From Osmanthus fragrans (lineage: Eukaryota; Streptophyta; Magnoliopsida; Lamiales; Oleaceae), in NCBI GenBank assembly GCA_019395295.1, contig CM033349.1, positions 5,394,001-5,458,000 of the forward strand: a stretch of DNA of 64,000 nucleotides, written 5' to 3'. This document shows, in pieces, positions 24,403 to 35,240 of the stretch (the first letter of the stretch is position 1; each line of letters starts with the position of its first letter). The position numbers and the translations under genes were made by a program. A model generated the notes under the pieces. It was given only the letters and a program-made list of their open reading frames with translations. It had not been told where the DNA came from and did no database searches.

Positions 24403-24486
24403 AATAACTACAACAAAATATATCATTTACGGCGTGCACATGTTTACGGCGTGCTGCCGCACGCTGTATAAAGCCATGCCGTAAAA
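24403..24486 (+). mobile_element. CACTA (En/Spm) transposon end fragment
   Basis: The string ACTACAACAAAATATATCATTTACGGCGTGC resembles the CACTACAACAAAA terminal repeat of plant CACTA elements. It is followed by subterminal TTTACGGCGTG units and an inverted GCCGTAAA. Only one end is seen. The opposite end and any transposase are absent, so this is a fragment or very short derivative. Confidence 0.5.
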
Positions 24487-25404
24487 AAAAAGAGCAAATA
24501 TAAAAATTAATTAAAAGCAAGGTTAAACTAATACTACAAATTCCAACAAAATCAACTAACCTATACATATGATAAAAAAGGAGAATATTTATACAATGCA
24601 TTACACATTTAACGAAATAAATGAAAAAAAAAAAAAAATCAAAGTTTAAAGATAAAACCCTATTTTCGAGCTCGGCTTTGATTTCTCCAAAGTTTTGTTT
24701 TGACCAAGCAAAAGAAAAGAAAATGAGAAAAAAAAAAAAAAAAAAGCAAAGAAAATAAAAGAAAAAAAATTGGAAGAAAAAAAGAACCGACAGAAGAAGA
24801 CGTGCAGAAGAACTTCCCCAAAGATTTCTCCACCTGATTTTTATATTAAAACCTAAAGGAAATTGCAACATGATCCCTCAAGTTTTAGAAAAGAGCAAAA
24901 AGGTCCCAAAACTATTTTTCTTTACAAACGATGCTACAGCACCGAAACAGTGGCGCTACAGTGCCACAGGCTCTTAACCTACAGAAAAAAGGAAATTTGG
25001 GAAATTTACAGCTCAAGTCCCCAAGGTAATCGCACGCCTGGTCCCTCAACTTTGATTTTGTACAATTTGGTCCTCGAATTTTAACTTTTATATCAATCTC
25101 ACCCTCCATAAATTGCACTCCAAATCCTTGAACTTTCTGACTTGTTCACCTTGGTCCCATTCACAAATTTTGTACGCTTTTAATCCTTTTTGACTTGTTC
25201 TCTCTCTTTAGGTGATTTTTGACCTACAAAAGCAAATATTACCTAATTGTGAGTAGAATTTCATTCATTTAATCAATTAATAGCATATTTAGGTATTAAA
25301 TAAGTGTGCAAAAATACACTTACCAATCACCTTCATTCACAAACCAAAGAAGTTGAATTATGAAAACTTTGAAAATATATTCACTATAAAAGACTCTTAT
25401 CTGG
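24487..25404. other. Intergenic DNA with A-rich runs and decayed retroelement-like DNA
   Basis: Several A-runs (24627-24641, 24730-24745) lie in a purine-rich stretch. From about 24866 to 25200 there are phrases such as GGTCCCTCAACTTTG and TTGGTCC, often seen in plant LTR retroelement flanks. No coding motif supports an assignment. Confidence 0.35.
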
Positions 25405-26380
25405 TCTACAGATTACAAAAGGGATGCAAATGCAAATGCAGAAGCAGCAGAAGATGATCTGAAGTTTGAGGTATTAGAACGGTAACTACAACTTGAAGGT
25501 TGGAGTGAACTGACACTGTGTTTGAATTTATTGGCTCTAAAACTTTATCATTAAACCTCTAATTTTTTTTATCAAGGAGGAGGAAAAAGACACAAAAACT
25601 CTGTTGTTGAAAAACATAATAGAGGAGAAGAAAACTGATATGACACAACAATTTTACTTCATTTTCTTCTAATAAATCAGATGATAACCGGCTCTATATA
25701 TGGCCAATTTACAAGATATTTTTACCAACTATTCTATCAACAATCATACTACTCTTACATATACAAATACTAGACCATACTGGTTATATCTGAAGGTTAC
25801 TCACTGGTTGTCTCTCAAGGCTGCTGGTTATTTCAGCTTCTTCAAAGACCAATAAGGGCTCTATGATAGAAGTTATGAGACAAAGAGGAGGAAAAATTCA
25901 GCAAATTCCATTCACAAAATGATGAAGATACATGGCTACTACATGTAGCCATCCTTTAGTAAATTTCAAAAATATTTTTCTTCCAACTATTCTACCTACT
26001 ACAACTCAACATTACCTTGACAGATTTTAACTTGTAGCATGTCCTTACTTTCTTAAGTTACAGCATAGACTATAATGGATTATGCTAGTGGTACATCAAA
26101 AGATGTACATAAGGGTATCTACCCCTCTCACATGGGGGTGGGACTCACTTGGATAATATATTTTTATTCAAGTGGGTCCCACCCCCATGTGAGGGGGTGG
26201 ATACCCTTATGTACATCTTTTGATGTACAAGTGGAATTGTCTGACTATAATTGAGTACAAAAGATACATGGAACTAATCATAGCAAAGCATTCCTTTGTT
26301 GACAACAAAAGTGTCACACGGTTCAACAGAATAAGAGAAAGAAGAAAACATCCAAGAGTTACAGAGAGCAATGGCTGTGA
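25405..26380 (-). pseudogene. L-type lectin receptor kinase relic 3 (ends only)
   Basis: The minus-strand tail at 25500-25409 translates to QPSSCSYRSNTSNF and a following Ser/Ala-rich end, matching the C-terminus of the gene at 28321 (QPSSHSYSSNASNF). Near 26370 the signal-peptide start is present as IALCNSW against MALCNFW, with the start ATG changed to ATT. The upstream sequence to about 26520 also matches that gene's promoter. Nearly all of the lectin and kinase coding region between these ends is gone or unrecognisable. A foldback MITE (26091-26228) has inserted. Confidence 0.75.
26091..26228. mobile_element. Foldback MITE
   Basis: Near-perfect inverted arms of about 60 bp begin GTACATCAAAAGATGTACAT and end ATGTACATCTTTTGATGTAC. 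The loop is about 18 bp and AT-rich. The terminal 18 bp of each arm are themselves a small palindrome (GTACATC-AAAA-GATGTAC). Flanking AGTG-like bases may be the target duplication, but this is not certain. Confidence 0.8.
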
Positions 26381-26509
26381 AAATGATGGAAAGAATGGAG
26401 AACTTTATCTATCCTCTTTAACAAATGAATTACCATTTATAATAGCTGAAGTGGGATTCAAAGAGAGCAACTTTGTACATACTCAGTCCATCACATGATT
26501 TATCCCAGA

Positions 26510-28320
26510 AACACAGATAAATAATGTTTTATTCCAAGATTTTGGACCAATGAGACAAACATGAGACTGTTTGGAGTCGACAAAGAGATTGCAGGGTATG
26601 CAATACTATAGAAAATTGAGTTAGTGTTGTGTGATCTATCTTATCCAACAAATTAACTATAACAGATGATGCATAAACTATTTCTGTAGTAGAAATGCTG
26701 TAGCAATAAATTGTCCATTGCCATAAAGTTTTGCTTTAATTGTTAAACGAATTTGTAATATAAAAATAAAAGGTAAAGTAAAAAGCTAATTATGGGTTGG
26801 CCCTGTATCCATTAGCAAAAAAAGTTGAAAGGATTAGTATTCAAAAACAAAAAAAGTAGGAATGAAGGTTCTTCGTCTCCCCTGCATACTGTTACGAATA
26901 TGGCTTGACTTGTAGCAAAGACATGGCCGTCCCTCGTTGACGAAGACTTTGTTAAGGGATATAATCTCATATCGATTAAAGATGTAAACATAGGCCAATT
27001 TATAAGGTCTTGAGCTACTCCTCTTAATAAAGTTGACATTTTAAGATGGACCTCCAAACCTTAACAGACTTGGTCTTCTCTTTAAGATTTATTTATCTAT
27101 ATTATTAAATCTTAAAGATGAGACTAATTATTATAAACTATAAATAGCTTCATAAACTACAATCACAAACCAAGTATATACATAAGATTCTCCAATAGTC
27201 GTACACCAATTTAAATACAAATATTTACGTAATTTCATAGCTATCTACATTCATTCATTTCTCTAAAATAAGATAACTAGTCTAGGAGGTAAATTTCATG
27301 TATATTAATCAAGATATGGAATTTCTGAACTAAAATTTCTAACTAAACTTCTGGTTCTTTGTATTTTGATTCAGTGATTAAAGTGCACAATGGTGCACTA
27401 ATAGGGTGTGTAAACTGGCTAATGCAGCGTATATAGAATTTTTCATCTGCAAATTTATTTGTCTCTGAACCTACATTGTCTAGGATGACTCTGGCGTTCC
27501 ATCAGGTATAAACCATGCGCATCACAACATTTCTGAAAGAGGTATCAGAACGAGACATAGACGTAAAGGCAATTAAGATCAAAGATCAATTTGTACGTAA
27601 AAATATTTCCAAGCTCTTTAAAATCTCCTTGAAACTAGCATGATGTCGTTCTCATGCCACGCAAACAGATACAAGAAAATACATCCAGTTAGGATTTATT
27701 TCAGCTATGACTTGCTTTTGTGTTTCTCTTAACAGACGACTACTAAGTTGAAAGCATCTTATCGTCTGGCATTCGTTATCTGTGAATTGAGATTTAGGTT
27801 ACACATACATGAATGAGGTAGTTGGTAAGGCCTTTTTAAGTACATTGTGTGAGAACCTGAAATTTTGTGCAGCTATAAATGGAGGAAGAAATCTATGAAC
27901 TTAAAAATTCACAAGATGGACACTACTTTCTTCTTGCTGAAAAATTTTGTCATTCGTTTAAAATGATTTGCATAACGTATATAGTATTCTGGCTCGCCTT
28001 TCTTACATGAAGTTGTTGATTCACAATGTATAATATGATTAGCATATTCTTAAATAACAGTTCTTGTTTTCTTTTCCATCAACAGAAGCAAAATGAAAAT
28101 ATCAATCATTCCATAAAAATGATTTTCTGTTCCTCCAGATGGCCAGGCATCGAAGCCTGCTGCATCCGGATACAGACAACAACGGCAGTGTAAAAAATTC
28201 AATCTTACAGTACGATCAACTCATTTGCAAACTAAAGTAGTTAAAATATGAAGACTTTCAATTTCTTTATTCTACTGTTTCAGTAAATTCATGCTCAGAA
28301 ATTGATCCTATTAACAATTC
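26510..28320. other. Intergenic DNA, no gene seen
   Basis: AT-rich spacer lies between relic 3 and the 3' end of the second intact LecRK. About 26709-26758 repeats a segment at 21903-21950. The right part (about 28000-28320) probably includes the 3' UTR of the minus-strand LecRK gene. Confidence 0.5.
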
Positions 28321-30444
28321 TTATCCTGTGTGCAGAAGGGATGCAGATTGAGAAGCAACAGAAGACGATGTGAAGTTTGAGGCATTAGAGCTGTAACTAT
28401 GGCTTGAAGGCTGGACTGAATCGACACCACTGGATCTTGAAACCAACGATGCCAGTGAATGTGGTGGAGCATAATATGTCGCGACTGGCAACTCTGATGG
28501 AAGTAGGGGTAATTGAGCTTCAAAATTCAGGACGTGAATTGCTTCCTTTATTGATGGCCGGAAATTATTATCAGGGTGAGCACACCAAAGCCCAACAATC
28601 ATCAGGCATTCGATTTCCCGTTCGTTATAGTCTGCACATAGTTTTGGATCAGCTGCTTCAAGTAGGTTCCCTATTCCGTAGAGGTCCCAAACCCACTCCA
28701 CCATCCTTACCTGTTTTCCCTGTGCCTTGACATCAATGGGTTTTCTTCCACATGCAATTTCCAGTGCAACTATGCCAAAGCTGTAGACATCTGATTCCTT
28801 GCTAGCCTTGCCAGTGGTTACACATTCTGGTGCCATGTATCCCATGGTGCCTGCTAAGACAGTTGTTTGGGACCCCTTTTCGTGATCAACGAGCCTTGCC
28901 AAACCAAAATCCCCAAGTTTAGCATTAAAGCTCGAGTCCAACATAATGTTACTCGATTTTATGTCCCGGTGCACCACGCATTGCTCCCACTCCTCGTGTA
29001 GATATAGCAAAGCCGAAGCCAGGCCTCGGGCAATTTTGTACCTTGTTTCCCAGGTCAACGACAATTTTTCATTGAACAGATGGAAATCTAAGCTTCCATT
29101 TGGCATGAATTCATAAACAAGTAGTAGCTCTCTTTGTTCATGACACCAACCAAGAAGTTGTACAAGATTTCTGTGCCTTAATCGGCTGATAATCTTTACT
29201 TCTGATGCGTACTCCCTAGGCCCTTGTTTCGAATCCTTCGACACTCTCTTCACAGCAATGTATGAATTTGAATCTCTCAAAAACCCTAGATAAACCCCAC
29301 CAAATCCTCCTTGTCCAAGCATTTTTTCATCAGCAAAGTTGTCCGTTGCACGTACCAATTCTCCATATGAAAACTTCTTAGGTCCACAGTCCCTTTCAAA
29401 TTCCGTGTCCATTGTTATATCTAAGGAAAGTTCATCAATTTTTCCCTGCCTATTTTTGTTCCTCCATAAACCGTAACCAATCAAAACCAAAACAAGGACA
29501 AAAACAGACAGACAAACAATAAAACCAATTACTAATCCTCCCTTCATTTTCTTCCCCCCATGGTTCACTGGGTAACTAGGACTGATGTTTGGCACAATGG
29601 AAGGATTGGTATAATTAGGACCTTGATTATTGGTTACCATTTCTAAAGATGAATTGAACTCCCAGGACTTAACGTTATGTTTCTCCATGCAAGACCCTGT
29701 AGCTGCTGAGAAGCCAACACTCACCCACTCAGGTAAGTGATGTTTCAAATCTACCGTATAGTTGAGGCGACCATTTTGGGTCCGATTACTCATGTGACCT
29801 GTGAAGCTTACACTAAGATTTTGCGAAGTGGAATTATAACTAATCCAAGCCTCGGTTTCGTTCTCCTCGGTGATGTTCTTCGACCATGTGATGTTGTTCG
29901 ACCATCTGACAGTGGTTACGGAAATCAGTGAATTGATATCAATGCCTACATGTAAACCCTCTGGATCCCACGCATTTCCAAAAGTATCAAACTCCACAGC
30001 TACAAAAGGAGGACCTCCAGTTCTGTTTGCGCTAGCGTTATTGTAAGCAAGGCCAAGGCCACCACCGGACCAATCCCTAGGTATGTTTGGAACGGGAGAA
30101 GCCAAGATAAAAGCGAGTCCGTCCCCAGAGCAATCACTGTCACGGACTTCAATAACAAAGGAGAAATGAGTATAAAAATCTGTCAGTTTACCTGAAGTTT
30201 TGTCCCAGAGGTGCAAGTTTTTTATATAAGTGGCACGGCCTGTTCCGTTTCCTGCTCCCTTTTTGCCCTCGTCCGACGTGACCTGAAGGCCTTGTATAGA
30301 GATAGACGCATCGCCTGTGACAGTTATGTTTCTAAACATGTCTTCCGGTTTGATAGTGGGGAAGTTGAAGGACAATGGAGCTGCAAAAGGGATTGTGAGA
30401 TATAAAAAAACAGATACACTACTCCAGAAGTTGCAGAGAGCCAT
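28321..30444 (-). CDS. L-type lectin-domain receptor kinase (IX-like), intact
   Basis: A single exon encodes 707 residues. A signal peptide covers about 1-22. The legume-lectin ectodomain covers about 24-270, with VEFDTFGNAWDP at 150-161 and at least eight NxS/T sites. The transmembrane helix is at about 302-327. The kinase covers about 370-640, with glycine loop LGQGGFGGV (376-384), Lys399, HRD 492-494 and DFG 512-514. The C-terminal tail is Ser-rich. The start ACCATGG has a good initiation context. Over the kinase domain it differs from the gene at 17513 at only a small share of positions, whereas the lectin domain has many changes and small indels. A partial second copy of its 5' end and promoter lies at 31465-32130. 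It probably acts as a plasma-membrane receptor; the ligand is unknown. Confidence 0.97.
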   Translation of the reverse strand: MALCNFWSSVSVFLYLTIPFAAPLSFNFPTIKPEDMFRNITVTGDASISIQGLQVTSDEGKKGAGNGTGRATYIKNLHLWDKTSGKLTDFYTHFSFVIEVRDSDCSGDGLAFILASPVPNIPRDWSGGGLGLAYNNASANRTGGPPFVAVEFDTFGNAWDPEGLHVGIDINSLISVTTVRWSNNITWSKNITEENETEAWISYNSTSQNLSVSFTGHMSNRTQNGRLNYTVDLKHHLPEWVSVGFSAATGSCMEKHNVKSWEFNSSLEMVTNNQGPNYTNPSIVPNISPSYPVNHGGKKMKGGLVIGFIVCLSVFVLVLVLIGYGLWRNKNRQGKIDELSLDITMDTEFERDCGPKKFSYGELVRATDNFADEKMLGQGGFGGVYLGFLRDSNSYIAVKRVSKDSKQGPREYASEVKIISRLRHRNLVQLLGWCHEQRELLLVYEFMPNGSLDFHLFNEKLSLTWETRYKIARGLASALLYLHEEWEQCVVHRDIKSSNIMLDSSFNAKLGDFGLARLVDHEKGSQTTVLAGTMGYMAPECVTTGKASKESDVYSFGIVALEIACGRKPIDVKAQGKQVRMVEWVWDLYGIGNLLEAADPKLCADYNEREIECLMIVGLWCAHPDNNFRPSIKEAIHVLNFEAQLPLLPSELPVATYYAPPHSLASLVSRSSGVDSVQPSSHSYSSNASNFTSSSVASQSASLLHTG

Positions 30445-30925
30445 GGTTATGAAAATGGAGAGGGAAAAGGAGCAGTTTATGTTTTAATAGTTGAAGGGGA
30501 ATTCAACGGAGAGAACCTTTAGTTTACTCAGTCCACTGCATGATTCTCCCTTCAAACACGGATAAATTGTCTTATTCTACTATTCTTGATTTCCATAACA
30601 GAGTACGTGTTCACACTTCATACCATAAAATTCAAAGATCTTCCCTTTTGTGCAAATATTTAATTGTAATTTTATATTTATTTATTTAAAAATACAATGA
30701 ACAAATAAGTTTATTTGAAAATCATAATCAAAGATAAGATGTACTAATTAACAATGTTAAGTATAAAAATGTTATTAAAAAAAGTTAGAAACATTATTAT
30801 AACAATAAGTAACAGTTATAGACATTTTATATAATTAAATTGAAATGCAAATTATAAAAATGTAGGGTCCCTATATACTGCTTGATAAATGAGTTGGGTA
30901 GTGAAGTCATTGTCTTCCAGCTCAG
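30445..30925 (-). promoter_or_regulatory. Promoter of LecRK gene 2 (duplicated block)
   Basis: This upstream stretch is repeated with high similarity at 31627-32130. Its distal 100-140 bp recur a third time at about 36020-36165 (shared TGTAGGGTCCCTAT and CTGCTTGATAAATGAG). The block ends at a TTCCAGCTCAGTTGAC junction (about 30915-30930) in both full copies. No specific box is assigned. Confidence 0.6.
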
Positions 30926-30937
30926 TTGACAAAGACG

Positions 30938-31012
30938 CCCCCGCCCCCCCTCCAATTACGGGGGGCGGGGGGGGTGGGGGGGGGGACATTTGTCCCCCTG
31001 GCTAGGGGGCCA
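30938..31012. repeat. G/C-run hairpin and quadruplex-prone segment
   Basis: GCCCCCGCCCCCCCTCC is followed by GGGGGGCGGGGGGGGTGGGGGGGGGG. The first and second halves can pair as a hairpin, and the G-runs could form a G-quadruplex on the plus strand. It lies exactly where the two copies of the LecRK promoter block stop matching, so it may mark a rearrangement junction. Confidence 0.7.
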
Positions 31013-31017
31013 GGCTC

Positions 31018-31440
31018 ATATGCCTTAGTGGCTCAAATTTGACCATGACATTCTTTACAATGTGGTTGACGAAGACTTGTTCCTTTCAACAAATTTTATT
31101 TATTTTTTTTTTTTTCCGTTTGATTGCAAATATGAAATTTGGGTAAAAAAAAAAATTACAGAAAATTAAATTGTCTAAAATTTATTTTACCGAGAATTGT
31201 CAATTAATTGTATTTGATTGGTATGATTTTTCACCCAAATTTTTTTTGAAATTTTGAATTTTTTGGTATTCATTTGACTTTATTTTTTATGAAAATTATC
31301 CATTAAAGTGATAATTTTTTTCACCATTAGGTCTAGAATTTGTTCCAATTGCTAAAAAAAAAAAAAAAAAAATTCAAACCAAATATCATTCGTTTGACTT
31401 TGTTTTTCATGCAAATTGTGAATTAAAATGATAAATAACG
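31018..31440. repeat. Repeat block shared with 32426-32990
   Basis: TATGCCTTAGTGGCTCAAATTT begins this block and recurs at 32426 and 33762. From about 31105 the sequence parallels 32520-32960 (AATTTATTTTA..., ATTGTCAATTAATT, CATTCGTTTGACTTTGTTTT). This makes it a second, incomplete copy of one arm of the foldback nest at 32515. Confidence 0.6.
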
Positions 31441-31464
31441 CCTGAGTACAAATAACGTCGTGAG

Positions 31465-31626
31465 CTGAAGGCCTTGTTTAGAGATATACGCATCGCCTGC
31501 GACAGTTATGTTTCTAAACACGTCTTCACGTTCGATTTTGGGGAAGTTGAAGGACAATGGAGCTGCAGAAGCGATTGTGAGATAAAAAAAAACAGATACA
31601 CTACTCCAGAAGTTGCAGAGAACCAT
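31465..31626 (-). pseudogene. L-type lectin receptor kinase relic 4 (5' end only)
   Basis: From ATG at 31626 the frame gives a signal peptide and the first lectin residues (MVLCNFWSSVSVF, then SFNFPKIEREDVF and GDAYISKQGLQLTT). It then leaves homology at about codon 54, and the frame ends at 31423. It corresponds to the first 55 codons of the gene at 28321 and keeps the same upstream block. It is a truncated tandem copy that might still be transcribed. Confidence 0.88.
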
Positions 31627-32135
31627 GGTTGTGAAAATAGAGAGGGAAAAGGAGCAGTTTATGTTTTAATAGCTGAAGGGGAATTCAACAGAGAGACCCT
31701 TCAGTTTACTCAGTCCACTGCATGATTCTCCCTTCAAACACGGATAAATTGTGTCTTATTCCACGATTCTGGATGATCGCGTGGAAATAGTTCCATAACG
31801 GAGTACGTGTTCACACTTCAGACCATAAAATTCAAAGATCTCCCCTTTTGTGCAAATATTTAATTGTAATTTTATATTTATTTATTTAAAAATACAATGA
31901 ACAAATAAGTTTATTTGAAAATCATAATCAAAGATAAAATGTACTAATTAACAATGTTAAGTATAAAAATGTTATTAAAAAAAGTTAGAAACATTATTAT
32001 AACAATAAGTAACAGTTATAGACATTTTATATAATTAAATTGAAATGCAAATTATAAAAATGTAGGGTCCCTATATACTGCTTGATAAATGAGTTGGGTA
32101 GTGTCATTGTCTTCCAGCTCAGTTGACGAAGACTT
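31627..32135 (-). repeat. Second copy of the LecRK gene 2 promoter block
   Basis: The block is highly similar to 30445-30925, with a few small indels (for example an extra segment at about 31760-31790). It ends at the same CTCAGTTGAC junction, followed here by GAAGACTTG. Confidence 0.75.
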
Positions 32136-32283
32136 GTACCTTTCAGCAAAGAACTCTGCTTAGTGATGTACACTCTTACAACCCCCACAGTGATGGGTTC
32201 ACAATTTTTTTATTCATATGAGCCCCTCAAGATGTGAGGGGTTGTATACAAATGAAATTTCCCTTCAGCAAATGTTATTCTTA

Positions 32284-32424
32284 GAGCCCGTTTGATAGAG
32301 ATTTTAATTGAATTTTAATTGAAAATATAGTCGTTATGTTTGAATTTTATCTCACACGTGGGACCCACTAACAACTAATTTTTCAATTAAAATCCAATTA
32401 AAATCTCTATCAAACGGGCTCCTT
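32284..32424. mobile_element. MITE with 30-bp inverted repeats, TTA target site
   Basis: GAGCCCGTTTGATAGAGATTTTAATTG pairs with CAATTAAAATCTCTATCAAACGGGCTC. TTA flanks are at 32281-32283 and 32425-32427. An empty site exists at about 33758-33766 (ATTCTTATGCC), which supports insertion after the block was duplicated. It is Tourist-like. A smaller decayed inverted element may lie just left (about 32155-32265). Confidence 0.78.
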
Positions 32425-32514
32425 TTATGCCTTAGTGGCTCAAATTTCACCATGATATTCTTTACAATGTGGTTGACGAAGGCTTGTTCCTTTCAGCAAT
32501 TTTTTTTTCTATTA

Positions 32515-33748
32515 AGGGCCCGTTTAATTATAAATGTAGAATTTGAGTGGAAAAAAAATGAATTACAAGAAATTAAATTATTAAAAATTTATTTTATCTA
32601 GAATTGTCAATTAATTATGTTTGATTAGTATAATTTTTCACCCGAAATTTTTTTGAAATTTTGAATCTTTTGGTATTCGTTTGACTTTTTTTTTTTTTTT
32701 TTTTATGAAAATTGTCCATTAAAATGATAATTTTTTTCGCTACTGGGTCTAAAATTTGTTCCTATTACCAAAAAAAATAAAAATAAATAAATTCGTTTGA
32801 TTTTGTTTTTCTTGCATATTGTGAATTAAAAGGATATATTTTTTTACCATTGGATTTAAAATTTATTTCAAACAAAATTTATCATATTGAATATCATTCG
32901 TTTGACTTTGTTTTTTATGCAAATTGTGAATTAAATGGATAATTTTTTTTATTTTTTTTTTTTTTACCATTATCATTAGGCACCGTTTGATTATCATGGA
33001 AAATAGTGGAAAAGGAAAACAGATTCATTTTTCATGCTTAATTTTGATCGCATAACTTTTCCATGAAATTCATTTTCACCCATTTTCTAGGTACCCATTT
33101 AAAACACATTTTTCACCTTTTTATTTTCCCATGATTTTGGTGGGAAATCGTTTTTTTTTTTTTTTTTTTTTTTTTTTATACTTTTTGGCAATGGAAACAT
33201 ATTCTAAATCCAATGGTAAAAAAATTTATTCATTTAATTGACAATTTGTATGAAAAATAAAGTCAAATGAACAAAAAAAATTAAAATTTTTTTTTAAATT
33301 TTTATTTTTTTATTTTTTTACAATTCAAACAAATTTTAATAGAGATTGTAAAAAAAATTTATCCTAAAAAATAACAATTTGCATGAAAAACAAAGTAAAA
33401 CGGATTAGGTGAAAAATTATACCAATCAAACACCATTAATTACAATTCTCTCTAAAACAAATTCTAGACAATTCAATTCCCTGCAATTTGTTTTCTTTCC
33501 ACCCAAATTTTACCTTTGCAATCAAATGCACCCTTAAATTTAGAATTTGTTCCAATTGCTCAAAAAACAAAAAGGACCTAGAATTACTTTTCTCACCAAA
33601 GTGGTGGGAAAAGATATTTCTTAATTACAAAGAAAAGATGTGCGCGTGTGGGGGATGGAAATTTTTTTAACATCAAACATCCCAAAAATGGTAAAGTTGG
33701 AAAATGAATTTCATGAAAATGAAATTCAAAGACTATCAAACAGGCCTA
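32515..33748. mobile_element. Nested foldback elements, AT-rich
   Basis: The arm at about 32515-32990 is matched in reverse by about 33130-33545. TTAAGGGCCCGTTTAATTATAAATG pairs with CATTTGATTGCAAAG-type and GCACCCTTAA ends, and GTATAATTTTTCACCC pairs with GGTGAAAAATTATACC. Inside and to the right lies a second inverted pair, starting AGGCACCGTTTGATTATCATGG at about 32980 and ending CTATCAAACAGGCCT at about 33745. T-runs are at 32686-32703 and 33151-33177. No coding capacity is seen. Confidence 0.6.
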
Positions 33749-33749
33749 A

Positions 33750-34545
33750 ATGCTATTCTTATGCCTTAGTGGCTCAAATTTAACCATGACATTCTTTACA
33801 ATGTGGCCTTGTTAATTAACGATTGCGAAGTCTGCAATGTAATTCTATTCAACTTTTGTTTAGTATCGCAGTTTCGGTGAATGGAATTGAATTTAGACAA
33901 ATGATTTTTGGTATACTCTTTCATAGTAGGGGCTGAACAGTTATTTCTCATATCTGAGTCCGAAATTAGTGATTATTTTTGGGCGCTTATATTATTGTGA
34001 CCGTGCAAAATTAGGAAACTTAATTATAAATCTTAGAAGATCTTCAAGAGATTCTTTAAATATGAGATACTCTCTATTTTAAAGAGTCAACACTTAAAAT
34101 CATGCGTAAAAAGACTTTTTAAATTTACATTTTAATTTAGAGACTGACTCTCTATAATAAAATAATTTATAGAAAAGCTAGTTAAAATTAAAAAAAAAAA
34201 AAAAATAGAGAAAAATAATTAATATTTTTTGGGAGTAGTAAAATTAAGTGTTAAATATAAAGAGATTGTTGTAATATTTCAAAATTTTAACTCTCTAAAT
34301 TTATAGATACTCTCCAAATGTTAAAAAATGCTATTTAAAAATAGAGAATATCTTGGAGATGCTTTTTAGAAAACTAAAAATTTAGCTCACGCAAACATAT
34401 ACATATGGATGGGGCGGGTTTTTGACGATCGTGACGGTGATTTGAGATTTAGATGGTGCAGAGTGGCAGGTCACGTACGCAGAACTTCAGGTGGAGAATA
34501 CGAAAGTAGTGGTCATTCGGGACGGACTCGTTTTTGCCAAACAGC
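33750..34545. repeat. Duplicated block, copy B1
   Basis: The left part (33780-33980) matches 36185-36545, and the right part (34150-34535) matches 38103-38470. Shared strings include GGCCTTGTTAATTAAC, GATGGGGCGGGTTTTTGACG and GAATACGAAAGTAGTGG. Copy B2 is split by an island (36552-38105). A GATACTCTCTATTTTAAAGAG-type MITE-like segment lies at about 34035-34375 and recurs in part at 60945-61345. From about 34546 to 34755 no feature is seen. Confidence 0.75.
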
Positions 34546-34755
34546 ACGGCTTCCTTATTTCCATGGCTGAAACTGTCTGACTCCCTAAGGGTTCTTCTAA
34601 TTTTTCATTCAGCCCCAATGCGTCTGCGTTAGATTTGTTGAGATATGCAAATTGTGGCTCTTGCTCTTATGTACTCGACACGGGAATACGGTTGACAGGA
34701 TTGATTGTATTCCCTGTTTCTTGTCGACCGCGTTTGTGGCAATTTGAATTAAGAG

Positions 34756-34908
34756 AAATGTTGTTTGTACAGCAACTGTGCACAGTTGCCTCACATGTAG
34801 AGGTGGGGCCCACGATTTTGCACAGCTACTGTACATGTAGGGGTGGGGCCTACGATTAAAAAATCGCGAGCCTCACCCCTGCGTGTGAGACAGCTGTGCA
34901 CAGCTGCT
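34756..34908. mobile_element. MITE-like inverted repeat
   Basis: CAGCAACTGTGCACAGTTGCCTCAC pairs with GTGAGACAGCTGTGCACAGCTGCTG. An internal duplicate GCACAGCTACTGTACATGTAG lies between them. GTGCAC palindromes sit in both arms. The target duplication is not certain. Confidence 0.6.
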
Positions 34909-35044
34909 GTAATTGTAGTTGAACTCTTGAATTAATGCATGTTGATGTTTTGTTCAAAAAAAAATATCCATATAGATTCTTATGAATTTTCTAGAATTGC
35001 ATTCCGAATTCGAAATTAAAGTCACTGTTTATGATATTATACAA

Positions 35045-35240
35045 TGAAGATGCAAAAGGGATTATGAGAAAGAATATAACAGATAGAGTACTGCTCCAAG
35101 GGTCACGGAAAGCCACGAAAATGAAAAATGATTCAGAGAAAAAGTTTTACTTCATCATCTTTATCGAATGAGTAACCATTTTAAAAGCTAATTAGGGGAT
35201 TTAACGAAAGCAACTTGCATCATGCTAGTCGATGGATCCA
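35045..35240 (-). pseudogene. L-type lectin receptor kinase relic 5 (signal-peptide region)
   Basis: The minus strand gives VAFRDPWSSTLSV then FLIIPFAS, parallel to MALCNFWSSVSVFLYLTIPFAA of the gene at 28321. The start ATG is changed to GTG. Upstream DNA to about 35240 parallels that gene's promoter (CGAAAGCAACTTGCAT against CGGAGAGAACC). No lectin or kinase part remains. Confidence 0.65.

Noticed and set aside
24365..24871. 168-codon minus-strand open frame rich in Phe
   Set aside because: The Phe runs come from poly-A/T tracts. There is no domain, and the DNA is AT-rich spacer.
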